From positions 8,414 through 27,228 of the forward strand of contig NWUY0300012370.1 of NCBI GenBank assembly GCA_004151065.3: DNA of 18,815 nucleotides, given 5' to 3'. The stretch is from Larix sibirica. Lineage: Eukaryota > Streptophyta > Pinopsida > Pinales > Pinaceae. Below the pieces are notes generated by a model, which saw only the letters and a list, made by a program, of their open reading frames with translations, was not told where the DNA came from and ran no database searches. Of this stretch, positions 1-8,881 are shown in pieces (position 1 is the first letter of the stretch; each line of letters starts with the position of its first letter). Made by a program: the position numbers and the translations under genes.

Positions 1-225
1 AAAAGTTAGAACCCAAGTCTCACAAGTGTATTTCCTTTTTTAACTGTGAGGATTCGAAAGCTTACAGGTTGTTTTATCCATCTACCCAAGGTGTTATCAT
101 ACGATGAGTTGTCCAAGTCAATGAATCCAAATATGAGTTGTTGGGAAAGGACTAGATTTGATGGTTTGAAGACCAAGAATCCATGATGATTTCTTATTAT
201 GATTGGAAACAAATCAATAGTACAA

Positions 226-247
226 TGTGTGTGTGTGTGTGTGTGTG
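226..247. repeat. (TG)11 microsatellite
   Basis: This is an uninterrupted run of eleven TG dinucleotides, ending in CAC. The window has two other long TG/CA tracts, at 8506-8526 and 15001-15030. It is a simple sequence repeat with no visible coding link. Confidence 0.95.
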
Positions 248-1714
248 CACCAATAGGTGCATTATAGAATCCAATATGATATAGATATATCATTAGTGAT
301 GAGTGTACATTGATCGCTACAACACCAAGTGGAATCCACGTCAACAAGTATTACTCATTCATGTGAAACTAGCTAGATAAGACTATTTAGGAAGATCTTG
401 AGTAATAAAAATTGACTTTCTCTTGAAAGAGACAAATTTGTTATGCCTTTAAGATTGAGTTAAGGACATTTAATGTACATTCAAGTAGTGATCATAATAG
501 TCTCTTAAACCTTGAATACCCTTGTAAAACAAGATTCTCCATGGGTTCATTTATTCAAGGTTTAGACATTTGTTTCTGTTTGGATATCATGTCTTTGAAC
601 AACATTATAAATGAGTAGAGAGATAAAATTGAAGGGGGTTGTTAATAGGTGTTTAACCAAGTCAATAAAAATGGGTTGGTATTATCACCCCACTAGGGTT
701 CAATTATTGTAACGACACACTCACGCTCATGCTTATGTGCACCTATATTTGCGAAAAGGGGTGGGTCTAGGTGCAATATCTAAGTGACTTTGTTAGGGTA
801 GATACCTCCACTCATGGATTTTTAACCAAAGGTGGATTTCATAGCATGGAAGGACATTTATACTCTAGTGTTAAATCTAAAATAGAGTAGTTGTCACTTG
901 CTTGTGTTCATTGGAATATTTTAGTGGAAAAAAATGTAAGGGGTTAGTGCACACTAGGGGCAATGTACAATCTAGGTAGAGAGAAAGCACAATGAGTTAA
1001 ATGGCCATGAAGTTATTGTAGTGTAATTATTTGGCTCGTTAAAATGCATAAGTTCTTAGCTTTAGATAATGTGGCCAAAGATTTATAATTTCATGTGAAA
1101 GTAATAAGACAATACATTTTATGTTTGGAGTTTTTTCTTTGTTGAGATATTATTCATGGTAATTTCTTATGTACTAGGGTGCTTGACTACTTTGATGTTT
1201 AAGTTCTCTATAACATAATGTTCATATTCCATTTTTAAAATTTATTAATAATAAGAAAGTCAAGTTTATACATTTCTAAGTATGAAATTTGATTGCAACA
1301 ATAACAATTTAAATCTCCAATAAAATTCGACAAATTAAGATTTATTGGGAGAAATCTTCAAAAATTACCTTCAATAATTTACGTATCAATAATATAATCA
1401 ACATGTTACATTTTTTTTTTAAATTTCAATGTCATTCTAACATTGTAAATAACGAAAAATGTTAGTTGTAAACTAACTCATATAATTGTTTCAAATCCTA
1501 TAATAACCAAAATAGTGTTTAGAGCTTTGAGCATGAAAAACATTGACATTGAATACTGGGGATGATACACATTTTATTAAATAGAAACTGGAAATGAAAA
1601 CGGGAGTAATTTTTTAATGTTCAATTTGGGATTGAGACACTTTATTGTTGGTGAGAATCTATGTCATTGAGTTTAGATGACGAATCAATGAATTGGGTAT
1701 CTTAGCATAAGGTT
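248..1714. other. AT-rich stretch without recognisable gene
   Basis: I read all frames and found only short open frames with no familiar motif. A purine run GAAGGGGG followed by TTGTTAATAGG at 631-649 resembles the polypurine tract and LTR start of a Copia element, but no matching LTR or pol domain is visible, so I do not call an element. Long A/T runs (for example near 1411) are simple sequence. This is most likely very old repeat-derived or intergenic DNA. Confidence 0.5.
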
Positions 1715-1719
1715 TTGTA

Positions 1720-1926
1720 ATTTATTTTTTATAATATATTGTGAACAATTATTGTACACAATGAAAGGTGTGACATGAAAAACCCTCTTAACAAGAGCAA
1801 TATATTACCTAGTATGACAAATGGACTTTCTTGTAATTTTTGTTTATAATATATTTTGATCATTTGGTGTATGCCATGAAAAACCCTTTCAACAAGTGCA
1901 AAGTATTAACCTAGTATGAGAAATGG
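1720..1926. repeat. Degenerate ~100-bp tandem repeat
   Basis: Two diverged blocks share the order: TTTATAATATATT, then ATGAAAAACCC, then AACAAG(A/T)GCAA, then CCTAGTATGA(C/G)AAATGG. The first block is about 1725-1825 and the second about 1840-1926. The second runs straight into the cleaner 147-bp repeat, whose unit also contains a TGAAGAACCCATTC relative of TGAAAAACCC. The whole zone therefore looks like one array built by successive unequal duplications. Confidence 0.6.
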
Positions 1927-2197
1927 GTTGCATTAAACACTGTGAGCACTTTTTGTAGGAAATGTATGGCCTGAAGAACCCATTCGATGACTGCAATCAC
2001 ACAAACTTGGATATTTAGGACTAGCCACCTTGTATAGTATATTCAAATAATATTAACCTAGTATGAGAAATGGGTTGCATTAAATACCGTGAGTACTTTT
2101 TGTACGAAATGTATGAACTGAAGAACCCATTCGATGACTGCAATCACACAAACTTGGATATTTAGGACTATCCACCTTGTATAGTATATTCAAAATG
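1904..2197. repeat. Two-copy 147-bp tandem repeat
   Basis: Copy 1 is 1904-2050 and copy 2 is 2051-2197. Both start TATTAACCTAGTATGAG and carry the same block GAACCCATTCGATGACTGCA followed by an identical run through to the CCACCTTGTATAGTATATTC end. I count about seven substitutions between the copies, so they are roughly 95% identical. No coding frame is conserved. The unit is close to nucleosomal length, as many plant tandem repeats are, but with two copies this may be coincidence. Confidence 0.9.
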
Positions 2198-2247
2198 TTA
2201 TCAAGGCTTGTGAAACGTCATGCATGAAGAACATGGTGTTATGATGG

Positions 2248-2262
2248 TATAATAATGTAGTT
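2248..2262. repeat. Left target-site duplication of the minus-strand LINE
   Basis: The 15-mer TATAATAATGTAGTT here is repeated exactly at 2987-3001. It directly precedes a T run that is the complement of the A-tail of the LINE fragment at 2263-2986, as expected for target-primed reverse transcription. Confidence 0.8.
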
Positions 2263-2456
2263 TTTTTTCAAGGAAAAAAATATTGTAATTCATTATATTA
2301 ACGAACTACATTTTTTTATGGCACAAAACACGTTTGTTCCAATTTGATAAAAAAAATTCCATCTCTAATCAAATATAGTCTAAAAATGTTCTTTTTAACC
2401 ATTCTTCATAAGAAACATTAGTTATATACTCAAACATATATTCTCCATTCCAGGAC

Positions 2457-2624
2457 AAAGAGGTTATATATAAAATTCACTTCATCGTGCAGCATGCAAT
2501 AAGATTCAGGGAAAACATGTCATGAAAGTATGAACCTCACAAAGAGGTCATATATAAAATGCACTTCATCGTGCAGCCTGCAATAAGATTCAGGGAAAAC
2601 GTGTCATGAAAGTATGAACCTCAC
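2457..2624. repeat. 84-bp tandem duplication in the LINE 3' UTR
   Basis: Copy 1 is 2457-2540 and copy 2 is 2541-2624. Both begin AAAGAGGT(T/C)ATATATAAAA and end AGTATGAACCTCAC. I see four substitutions, so the copies are about 95% identical. The pair lies wholly inside the minus-strand LINE fragment, between its stop codon and its A-tail. It could be a feature of that LINE subfamily or a later local duplication. Confidence 0.92.
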
Positions 2625-2664
2625 AGGATCTAGAATTTCAACTTTTGATATATTCCTGTGAGTT

Positions 2665-2949
2665 TTAATGATTAAAAGTTATTGGTCCAGAATCATCTTC
2701 CATGATAGTGTCATTAATACATTCCCATTTCTGCCAAATGCCATCCCCAAATTGTAGCCCCATTTTGGATAGACCATCTGCAATTTTGTTCCTCTCCCGA
2801 TGAATATGTTGATACCTAATTTTATTAAAATTTGCCACAATTCTAATCAACTGCTTATATATAAGCTGCAAATAGATGTTTTGGGGAGATTGGTTATAGG
2901 TCATCCAATTGACAATTACTCTAGAATCACTAATCACTTGTAATCACCG
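2665..2949 (-). pseudogene. LINE ORF2 RNase H domain, C-terminal fragment
   Basis: The minus-strand frame reads through about 90 residues to a stop. It shows the second half of a plant LINE RNase H: a SDSRVIVNWM block (catalytic Asp of the GDS motif, Gly replaced by Ser), a region rich in Ile and Gln, IHRERNKIADGLSKMGL carrying the final catalytic Asp, and a GIWQKWE tail. The front half of RNase H with the first Asp and the Glu is missing because the element is 5'-truncated at 2986. There is no real start codon. RNase H would remove the RNA template during retrotransposition, but this fragment is inactive. It is better preserved than the matching domain of the large LINE, because no stop interrupts the surviving part. 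Confidence 0.85.
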
Positions 2950-2986
2950 TATACCCTTGGAGAGAACCAATTGTAAAGTGATCCAA

Positions 2987-3001
2987 TATAATAATGTAGT
3001 T
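2987..3001. repeat. Right target-site duplication of the minus-strand LINE
   Basis: This is an exact second copy of TATAATAATGTAGTT, found also at 2248-2262. It marks the 5' (truncated) end of the minus-strand insertion. Confidence 0.8.
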
Positions 3002-3785
3002 ATTTACACCTTGCCTCATTTTTTAATTTCACATAGTACATTATGAATATAGGGCATTCCCATAAAAGGTTTGATGTGAAGAAGCCATAAGAAAGGAGAT
3101 GGTTTGATATGAATGGAGATGGTTTTATATGAATGTGGACTTGTGTCATTCATTATTAGATGGTTGATGTTGTTGTTTACAATATATGTGGTAGGGGAGG
3201 GCACGTTAAGTTCACATAGTTGCATATGCATGGTAAGATAGTGTAGGGTTTCATGATTCATTAAAGGTTTTGTGGGTTTTCATGACTCACAATTCACAAT
3301 GGAGTGTTGTAAATGCAAATTAGTTATATTTTATAACAATTATGTGAGTTTTTATTACTTCTTTTTGGGTTTTTTGTTTAGTTAGATGAATTCTTTTTAG
3401 GGCACTAGGTACTAGGTGTTGTGTTGGATGACATCTTGTGTATATTAGGAATTGTATGTTTATATGATAAAGTAGTTTTTTGGTTGAGATCTAGTTCAAA
3501 ACTCATATGAGGAAAAGAAATAACAAGGTGAAATATGACATCATTTTTAATGAAATTGGGGGATTTGAGTTTGGGAATAGTCATATAGGAAATGACTTAA
3601 ATAAGACTAATCCCATTAAAAGATAGTTAATGTTGGACAATAAACATAACTCAATAAGTTGTTGTTTATATACATGGTACCCCTTAAGAGGTATGTGTAT
3701 ATGTAGTGTGAGTGTGTGCATGAGAAATAATGATCTAGTATGTATATATACAATCCAAATTTGTATGTATGGATGACGTGTATAG
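3002..3785. other. AT-rich stretch without recognisable gene
   Basis: Open frames are short and show no known motif. Apart from the 20-bp duplication at 3095-3134, only simple AT-rich and GT-rich patches are visible. Confidence 0.5.
3095..3134. repeat. 20-bp tandem duplication
   Basis: GGAGATGGTTTGATATGAAT at 3095-3114 is repeated with one substitution at 3115-3134. It is a small local duplication. Confidence 0.85.
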
Positions 3786-3900
3786 TTTTTTTTTTCATGG
3801 AAAAAATCATGTTGTCTATTTCATAATGAAAAGGAAAACGGATTTCATAAGTTGTGAGCACACACAAAAATTTCTCTTCACAAGGCATCAAAACATTTCA
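3786..3900 (-). mobile_element. Possible 3' tail of another minus-strand LINE
   Basis: Read on the minus strand, this stretch ends ATTTTTTCCATG followed by about ten A residues. This closely resembles the tails of the two firmer LINE copies here (TTTTTTTCATGG+A7 and TTTTTTTCCTTG+A7). I could not find a matching target-site duplication or any ORF2 domain to the right, so the right boundary is arbitrary. It could equally be chance simple sequence. Confidence 0.3.
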
Positions 3901-4148
3901 GAATATTAAAAGGAGAATTACTAACCTAAAGGCATTTTTGTTAATATTACAAAAAATAATGTCATTAAGTTAGTTTAACCAACTACATAATCATCTCAAG
4001 AAGATAAAGAAAGTCATGCCTTTGATCATATACTATACACTCGATAATATATCATACCAAGGAAAGATACAACATGTTCCTATATACACCAAAAAAATAA
4101 GAAGTCGCAAATGGAAATCATCATGGCTCAAAATAAAATTGGATTAAA
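3901..4148. other. AT-rich spacer, nothing recognised
   Basis: There are no motifs, long frames or clear repeats here before the degenerate array that follows. Confidence 0.5.
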
Positions 4149-4455
4149 GTTGGAAATGATTTCAAAGCCTTCATGAACATTTGCATAAGCTAGATCAAGA
4201 CTAAAATTTTGAAACTTGAGTTGGAAATGAATTCAATATCTCCATGAATAGCCACATAAACAAGAACATGATTTGAATTTAAGGAACTTATGCATGAAAG
4301 GGCCTTGAGACAATTAGAAACTCAAAATAGAAAACTAGATCATTGCTAAAATGACTTCAAAACCTCCATGAACATATGAATAACTAAATCGAAACTGAAA
4401 TTCAAGGAACTTGGGCTAGAAATGGTTTCAAGATTTCCATGATGAACTGCATCAC
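4149..4455. repeat. Degenerate ~70-bp repeat array, about 3.5 units
   Basis: Units begin near 4149, 4218, 4345 and 4413. Each carries a GGAAATGA(T/A)TTCAA-like block, then (C/T)TCCATGAA, then an A-rich segment ending in (A)GGAACTTG. An unrelated segment of about 55 bp separates the second and third units. The array stops at the boundary of the Gypsy pol remnant at 4458. It has no coding potential. Confidence 0.65.
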
Positions 4456-4457
4456 CC

Positions 4458-4744
4458 TGATATGGGCCTTACATCATCACCAAGGCTATGGGTGATAATG
4501 ATTTTGAGTTAAATATTCCCCCTTTCCTTGGCTTGCACCCTGCATTTAATGTGGAGCTATTTTGACCATATTTTCCACCTCTCTTGGACACCTCAAAGGT
4601 AGCCAAGCACTTGGCCCCTATATAATTCAATCCTGACTGCATTGAACAAGCGACAGTTGACCAGATCATGGACAATGAGATGAAGGCCATTCGCCAATAG
4701 AACAATCAATTGTCTTGGGTCGTCAAAGCAGGGAAGATTCTTCA
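4458..4744 (+). pseudogene. Ty3/Gypsy pol 3' end, left copy
   Basis: The plus frame shows the C-terminal tail of a plant Ty3/Gypsy polyprotein, downstream of the integrase core: a GPY-I-TKA-GDN-FEL block, then LGLHPAFNVELF, then PYFPPLLDTSKVA and NPDCIEQATVDQIMD. This part of integrase helps bind DNA and choose targets. Three in-frame stops break it (TGA at 4563, TAA at 4623, TAG at 4698). The copy is 287 bp and ends abruptly at the N at 4745. It aligns to 5836-6122 at a constant offset of 1378 bp. The first ~100 bp differ at many sites, but the last 184 bp (4561-4744) are identical, stops included. Confidence 0.8.
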
Positions 4745-4745
4745 N
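4745..4745. other. Ambiguous base N at an element junction
   Basis: This is the only N in the window. It sits exactly where the plus-strand pol copy stops and the minus-strand gag begins. That placement suggests an assembly join or collapsed gap more than a random uncalled base. Confidence 0.9.
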
Positions 4746-5518
4746 TCCTTAGAAGCATATTTTTTCTCTTGTTTTTTTTGGAACTACTTGGCTTCCCTTT
4801 CTTATGTCCTATATTTTCCAGGTGTTGTGCCTACACACATGCCTCATCAATATTATTAGGCTTGAAGAGCATCACTTGATTTCATAAATGACTATGTATA
4901 TCCCCCATATACTTGACGATTACATATGGATTATTGGGTGAGATCCCCAACATGATAACCATATTTCTGGAAACTCTACCCATGCCTTTTCCTGAAATAA
5001 TGCCAATGGATCCATTGGTACTCTACATAACCAATAGGGTATATTTGGGACTTAATGATATTTTTGAAATCCTCCCAATTAGTTTTTGGTGGATCACCCT
5101 CTAGCCTAAGTTCGTACATGTGGCTCTCCCACTAGGTTAATGCATGGCCCACTAACTTCAATCGAGCAAATGAAATTTCCTATGATTCAACTTTAAAGCA
5201 TCAATATCACCTTGGTATGACTTGATATTGAATTTCCCTTCCATCTTGAATAAATAGTAGGAAGGAATATTGGTATTGGAACTTGACTACTCTTTATCGG
5301 GCAATTTCCTCAACTCCTTTTTTGGATTGTCTTTATATTCTAATTTCCCCTCTAATCCAATCTCTGAGTTAGACCCTCCAAAATCACCGAAAGGTCCAAA
5401 CTTGCTCTCCAGAGCCACCATGAGGATTGACATGTTACGAGATATCAATGACTTGTATTTCTAGCTTTGTAAATCATTGTTCATAATTTCCCACTGCTTC
5501 ACTAGACTCATCCGTCAT
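4746..5518 (-). pseudogene. Ty3/Gypsy gag remnant
   Basis: On the minus strand a frame opens with ATG at 5518-5516, giving a MTDESSEAVGN start. It continues with a KFNIKSYQGDIDALKLN block and then the typical retrotransposon gag core: GHALT, a Trp position now TAG, WESHMYELRLEGDPP, NWEDFKNIIKSQIYP. Beyond that, in shifted frames, are remnants of a VKYMGG segment and of LFKPNNIDEACVQAQ. Gag would form the cytoplasmic particle that packages the element's RNA. Several stops and at least one frame change make it dead. The zinc-knuckle end is not reached, because the sequence is cut at the N at 4745. The upstream primer binding site and LTR fragment fit the 5' end of one element. Confidence 0.75.
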
Positions 5519-5592
5519 GGCTAGGGCTTGAAGAATTTTTTTCACCAACTACTAGATCTTGCAATTTCCCACAAAACCATAAACAAAAATAC

Positions 5593-5605
5593 TATGATAC
5601 CAATT
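5593..5605 (-). promoter_or_regulatory. Primer binding site (initiator tRNA-Met type)
   Basis: The minus strand reads TTGGTATCATAGT just inside the LTR end. Plant LTR elements commonly use TGGTATCAGAGC, complementary to the 3' end of initiator tRNA-Met. The first eight bases match and later ones have drifted. It lies about 75 bp upstream of the gag ATG on the minus strand, which supports the element's orientation. Confidence 0.7.
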
Positions 5606-5835
5606 TGACCTATAAACTGTCGTGGATATTCCACTGGAACAGTTTGTTGCAATGAATCTTACAAACTTGGTTATTTTATTAACTTATTAAATAATTGGAA
5701 ATGAAAGGAAAATAACTATAGTAAAGACTTACACAATCCACACAATCAACACAAGATTTACCCTGAGAAAACCCACTATGGGGGAAAACCTAACTAGAAA
5801 TGAGGACAGGACCCCATCGAAAGCTCTACCCACTT
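5606..5835 (-). mobile_element. Ty3/Gypsy 5' LTR fragment
   Basis: On the minus strand this stretch ends in ..GGTCA just before the primer binding site, as an LTR 3' end should. It is about 230 bp, short for an LTR, and its outer end abuts the plus-strand pol copy at 5836 without a clear TG terminus. It is therefore probably truncated. No second LTR copy is visible in the window. Confidence 0.55.
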
Positions 5836-6216
5836 TGATATGGGCCTTACACCATCACCAAGGCGGTGGGTGACAATGCTTTTGAGTTAGTTATTCCCTC
5901 TTTTGTTGGTTTACACCATGTCTTTAATGTGGAGCTACTTTGACCATATTTTCCACCTCTCTTGGACACCTCAAAGGTAGCCAAGCACTTGGCCCCTATA
6001 TAATTCAATCCTGACTGCATTGAACAAGCGACAGTTGACCAGATCATGGACAATGAGATGAAGGCCATTCGCCAATAGAACAATCAATTGTCTTGGGTCG
6101 TCAAAGCAGGGAAGATTCTTCATCAGGGAAAGTGGCTCACCAAGAGTCAAATTAAACCTAAGTTTTATGAGGATGCTAAATCCCTTAGGGAGAACTCACA
6201 CTTTTTGTGTAGTTGA
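5836..6216 (+). pseudogene. Ty3/Gypsy pol 3' end, right copy
   Basis: This is the longer counterpart of the remnant at 4458-4744. In one plus frame (from 5842) it reads GPYTITKAVGDNAFELVIP, then GLHHVFNVELL, PYFPPLLDTSKVA, NPDCIEQATVDQIMD, then LSWVVKAGKILHQGKWLTKSQIK and a terminal stop at 6214-6216. This is the end of a plant Ty3/Gypsy pol, downstream of the integrase core. Three internal stops (TGA 5941, TAA 6001, TAG 6076) kill it. They could have arisen by C-to-T changes from CGA, CAA and CAG, as expected in methylated repeats (inference). The strand is opposite to the gag and LTR just to its left, so these parts do not form one intact element. Confidence 0.8.
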
Positions 6217-7480
6217 TATGTCATTTGGATCATGCAAGGCATGATTTTAGGGTTGGTCTTGATCTATGGTACCAACCCACAAAGGATGACATAATAATTT
6301 ATTACTAATTTGTCTAAGAGAGGGGGCCAATTTCCTAGATTTTCCACCTAATGTTACTAGTGAGATACAATTGTCATATGTACAACGATATGTGGGTAAG
6401 GATGCAATTGCCCAAGGTAAGTTTCAGGTTGCTAGTGACTAGTTGTGTATTGCTACATTCGGTGCATAGGAGGTTAGGTGCCTCTCTCTTATGGTCACAA
6501 AAGTGGGCCATTACACCTCAAATTGGAAACTCTTTAGTTCCCCTTTGTTGTACTATGTAGATTCATGGGTGTAGAGACCTAGATTAGTTAAGCGATCTAC
6601 CTTTTTTGGAAACCGTTTTTTTTAATCTCTATATCACTATTGTTTTGTGTTTAATGGGAGGATGAGATTCCCTTTTGGATAAACATTATTTTGTTTATTT
6701 TTTCAAAGGTTTATGATGGTTAGACCATAATTTGATTTCCACCCTCCTAGAACAAGGACCGAGGTATGTATGCATATGTGGGTGTAGATGATACCTAAGA
6801 GGGGCTAGGAAAACTTCCTTGCTAGGATCACTTCAAAGGTACTGGAGATGCTTGCAAGCGAGGATGATCACATCATGGATCCTGTGTAGTACCATTATGT
6901 AGGGATGGACTAGAGAGGACGTCATAACATCCTTTTTACCGAGGATGAGCCACCAAATGATAGAGGTAATATTAGCATTATGTTTTAATTAACTATCTAG
7001 TTTCATCTATTATCTTATTAAATGTGCATATAATTTATTGTAACATTTTCTTTTAAATGTATAATTATTGTTGATGACTTCTTTGTAGGTATTGGCACAT
7101 ACATGCCAAGGATATAGCGGTTGAGGTTGAGTAGTTTCCCTAGTTATAGAGACTTGGCATGCGATGCAAGCCAGACCTGTCATGTACCCAGTAGCCTCTT
7201 TACACAATTGAGACCACATGGTACTCAAATCCACATACAATTCTGATCTTGGATATAAAATTCGAAGTCCCATTCCATTCACATATATTCCATAAATATT
7301 ACAATGGAAAACATACTTATATTTATAACTGTCAGTTATTCAAAATACCCATTCAATTTTATTGGATTATTCCTACCATGAATGCATTCAAACCATGCTC
7401 TAATAATTCATGCATATAAATAATTCAATAACAGTAACTTTAAGCAAACACATATATCATAAATTATAAACCATGACAAC
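6217..7480. other. Unassigned stretch after the Gypsy remnant
   Basis: No domain or motif is recognised. The first few hundred bases may be the 3' untranslated end and LTR of the plus-strand Gypsy element, but I see no second LTR copy to confirm it. Short open frames at 6351-6560 (+) and 7010-7282 (-) show no familiar features. Confidence 0.4.
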
Positions 7481-8397
7481 CATACAAAATTTAGCACTTA
7501 TCTTATGAATGTTCTTCAACTAGCAGCAAGTAAATGACATTCTTCCTCTTCAATTTACAACCATATTCCACACAGAATGCTCCTCACCCAAGGGCACCTA
7601 TCCTCTACCCAAATGGTGCGGTAACCCCCCACATATGACCCCAACCCCTAAATCATTCCCCATCATCCTACACAAAACCATGAAAGGTACCCCCTTCTCT
7701 ACACTGCAATCCCTTAGGTTTTCCCCTTCCCCTTATGGTTCTCTAGTACAATCTAACCAGGAAGTCTCCGTGACAAGGCTCCAAGGATGTCATAATGCAG
7801 GTCAAATTCCCTAATCTTGGGCACCTGTTTATTAGGGTAGCTAGGCTGTCATTTATCAAGGTGGGCTCGAGTGTTAGATTCTGAAAAAATTGGTCTTCCT
7901 TTGGTTTACCAACCAAAACTATCATACCATAGATGCTCTTCTTCTTTAAATGCTAGAATGAATGTCTGAAAAATGTGTTTCTAACTTTATATATGCATGG
8001 TTTTGTCTTGACACATGGATTTCCAAAAAGAGGACACTTTTCCCCTCTTAATACCTAATTAAGATAATTAACCCATGGTTAATTAAAGTGACCCTCATAA
8101 CCATGGTTAAGGTACCTTGGGTTAAAAATGCTAATAAAGGGTAGGGACATAAGCTAGTGTTCACTATTAACTAGGGTCATCACCCCTTGGTTCCCTCTCA
8201 CTTCCCCCACTTGTGGAATCATAGTTCCCCATCTCTTCTTCATCCTTCTTCACTTGCAACTATTGTTTGAGGTTTTTATATTAAAAAGAAAACACATTTA
8301 CAATATATTTAGCTAGACCATTCATATCTAACTTCTATCCTTTACATAATTACATCACATTTACATCTTAGGGTAAAACACAGGGTGTTACTTTAGA
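7481..8397 (-). mobile_element. Likely LTR (solo or orphan) on the minus strand
   Basis: Read on the minus strand, the right end starts GTAACACCCTGTGTTTTACC, like the TGTAACACC start common in plant LTRs (the first T is changed). About 400 bp in is CATATATAAAG, a good TATA box, followed by a transcript-start-like region. The + strand between 8068 and 8109 has two near-palindromes centred on CCATGG. I cannot see the left LTR end, a primer binding site or a partner LTR, so the left boundary is approximate. Confidence 0.4.
7985..7995 (-). promoter_or_regulatory. TATA box of the LTR-like region
   Basis: The minus strand reads GCATATATAAAG. It is followed by GTTAGAAACACATTTTTCAGACATTC, a plausible transcription start zone about 30 bases downstream. 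It would be the LTR promoter if the LTR call is right. Confidence 0.4.
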
Positions 8398-8505
8398 GAG
8401 CACATAATAGGCTAAATACTCCAACGATATATAATTATATTTAACCATATATATCAAAGTGTGTAATTTTTTCTTACAAATGTATTACATAATTAATTAT
8501 ATATC
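8331..8505 (+). repeat. Repeat R1, left flank of the large LINE
   Basis: The sequence from ACTTCTATCCTTTACATAAT to about AATTAATTATATAT matches 15033-15152 plus 15483-15545 (R2) in the same orientation. In the first ~120 bp I count about 14 differences, mostly transitions, so the two are near 88% identical. R1 is contiguous where R2 is interrupted. Its first 65 bp include the LTR-like terminus GGTGTTAC, and the shared sequence continues past that terminus. Confidence 0.85.
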
Positions 8506-8526
8506 TGTGTGTGTGTGTGTGTGTGT
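8506..8526. repeat. (TG)n microsatellite at the LINE 5' junction
   Basis: A pure TG run of 21 bases directly precedes the first sequence assigned to the LINE. The LINE tail is followed by TGTGTG, so the element may have inserted into or beside a TG tract. Confidence 0.9.
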
Positions 8527-8881
8527 TGAAATGAGAGAAGTCATTTTTACTGATTTGGGGCGATTAAGGTTGAATATTTTCATGGCGATTAGGGTTTGAC
8601 ATTGGTTGTGAGGGCCTGGGCCTTGGGCTCTGGTTTAGATAGAGATAGTTTGTGGCACACTAGTGGACTACTCTGATGATTTGGGTTAGGAGTCTTGTAT
8701 ATTCTCTTCAGAATTCATATTTTTTTCATATTAGGGATCCGATGGGGGGGATTTTTCTCCGTCAAAGTGGAGTGGTGGGGGTGCAGATGATAGTTAGGGT
8801 TTTACTGCATCTGACAGGAAGTCGTTGGGATTGTTAGGTCCCCGTCCCTTGCTCAGATTTGGCTCTCTGCAATATTAGATC

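Larger units (their letters stand above)
2263..2986 (-). mobile_element. 5'-truncated LINE insertion
   Basis: The insert is 724 bp and bounded by perfect 15-bp direct repeats. On the minus strand it starts inside the RNase H domain of a LINE ORF2, runs through a 3' UTR and ends in a short A-tail preceded by TTTTTTTCCTTG. That tail resembles the 3' end of the large LINE in this window (TTTTTTTCATGG followed by A7). The domain content, A-tail and matching target-site duplications identify a typical 5'-truncated non-LTR insertion. It cannot move on its own. The exact tail length is uncertain because the T run overlaps the duplication. Confidence 0.85.

Noticed and set aside
4469-6083. Two nearly identical 78-residue minus-strand open frames at 4469-4705 and 5847-6083
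   Set aside because: They are antisense shadows of the duplicated Gypsy pol end. The plus strand carries the recognisable pol motifs.
7010-7282. A 90-residue minus frame with several Cys and Trp
   Set aside because: No recognisable spacing of a zinc finger or other domain is present.
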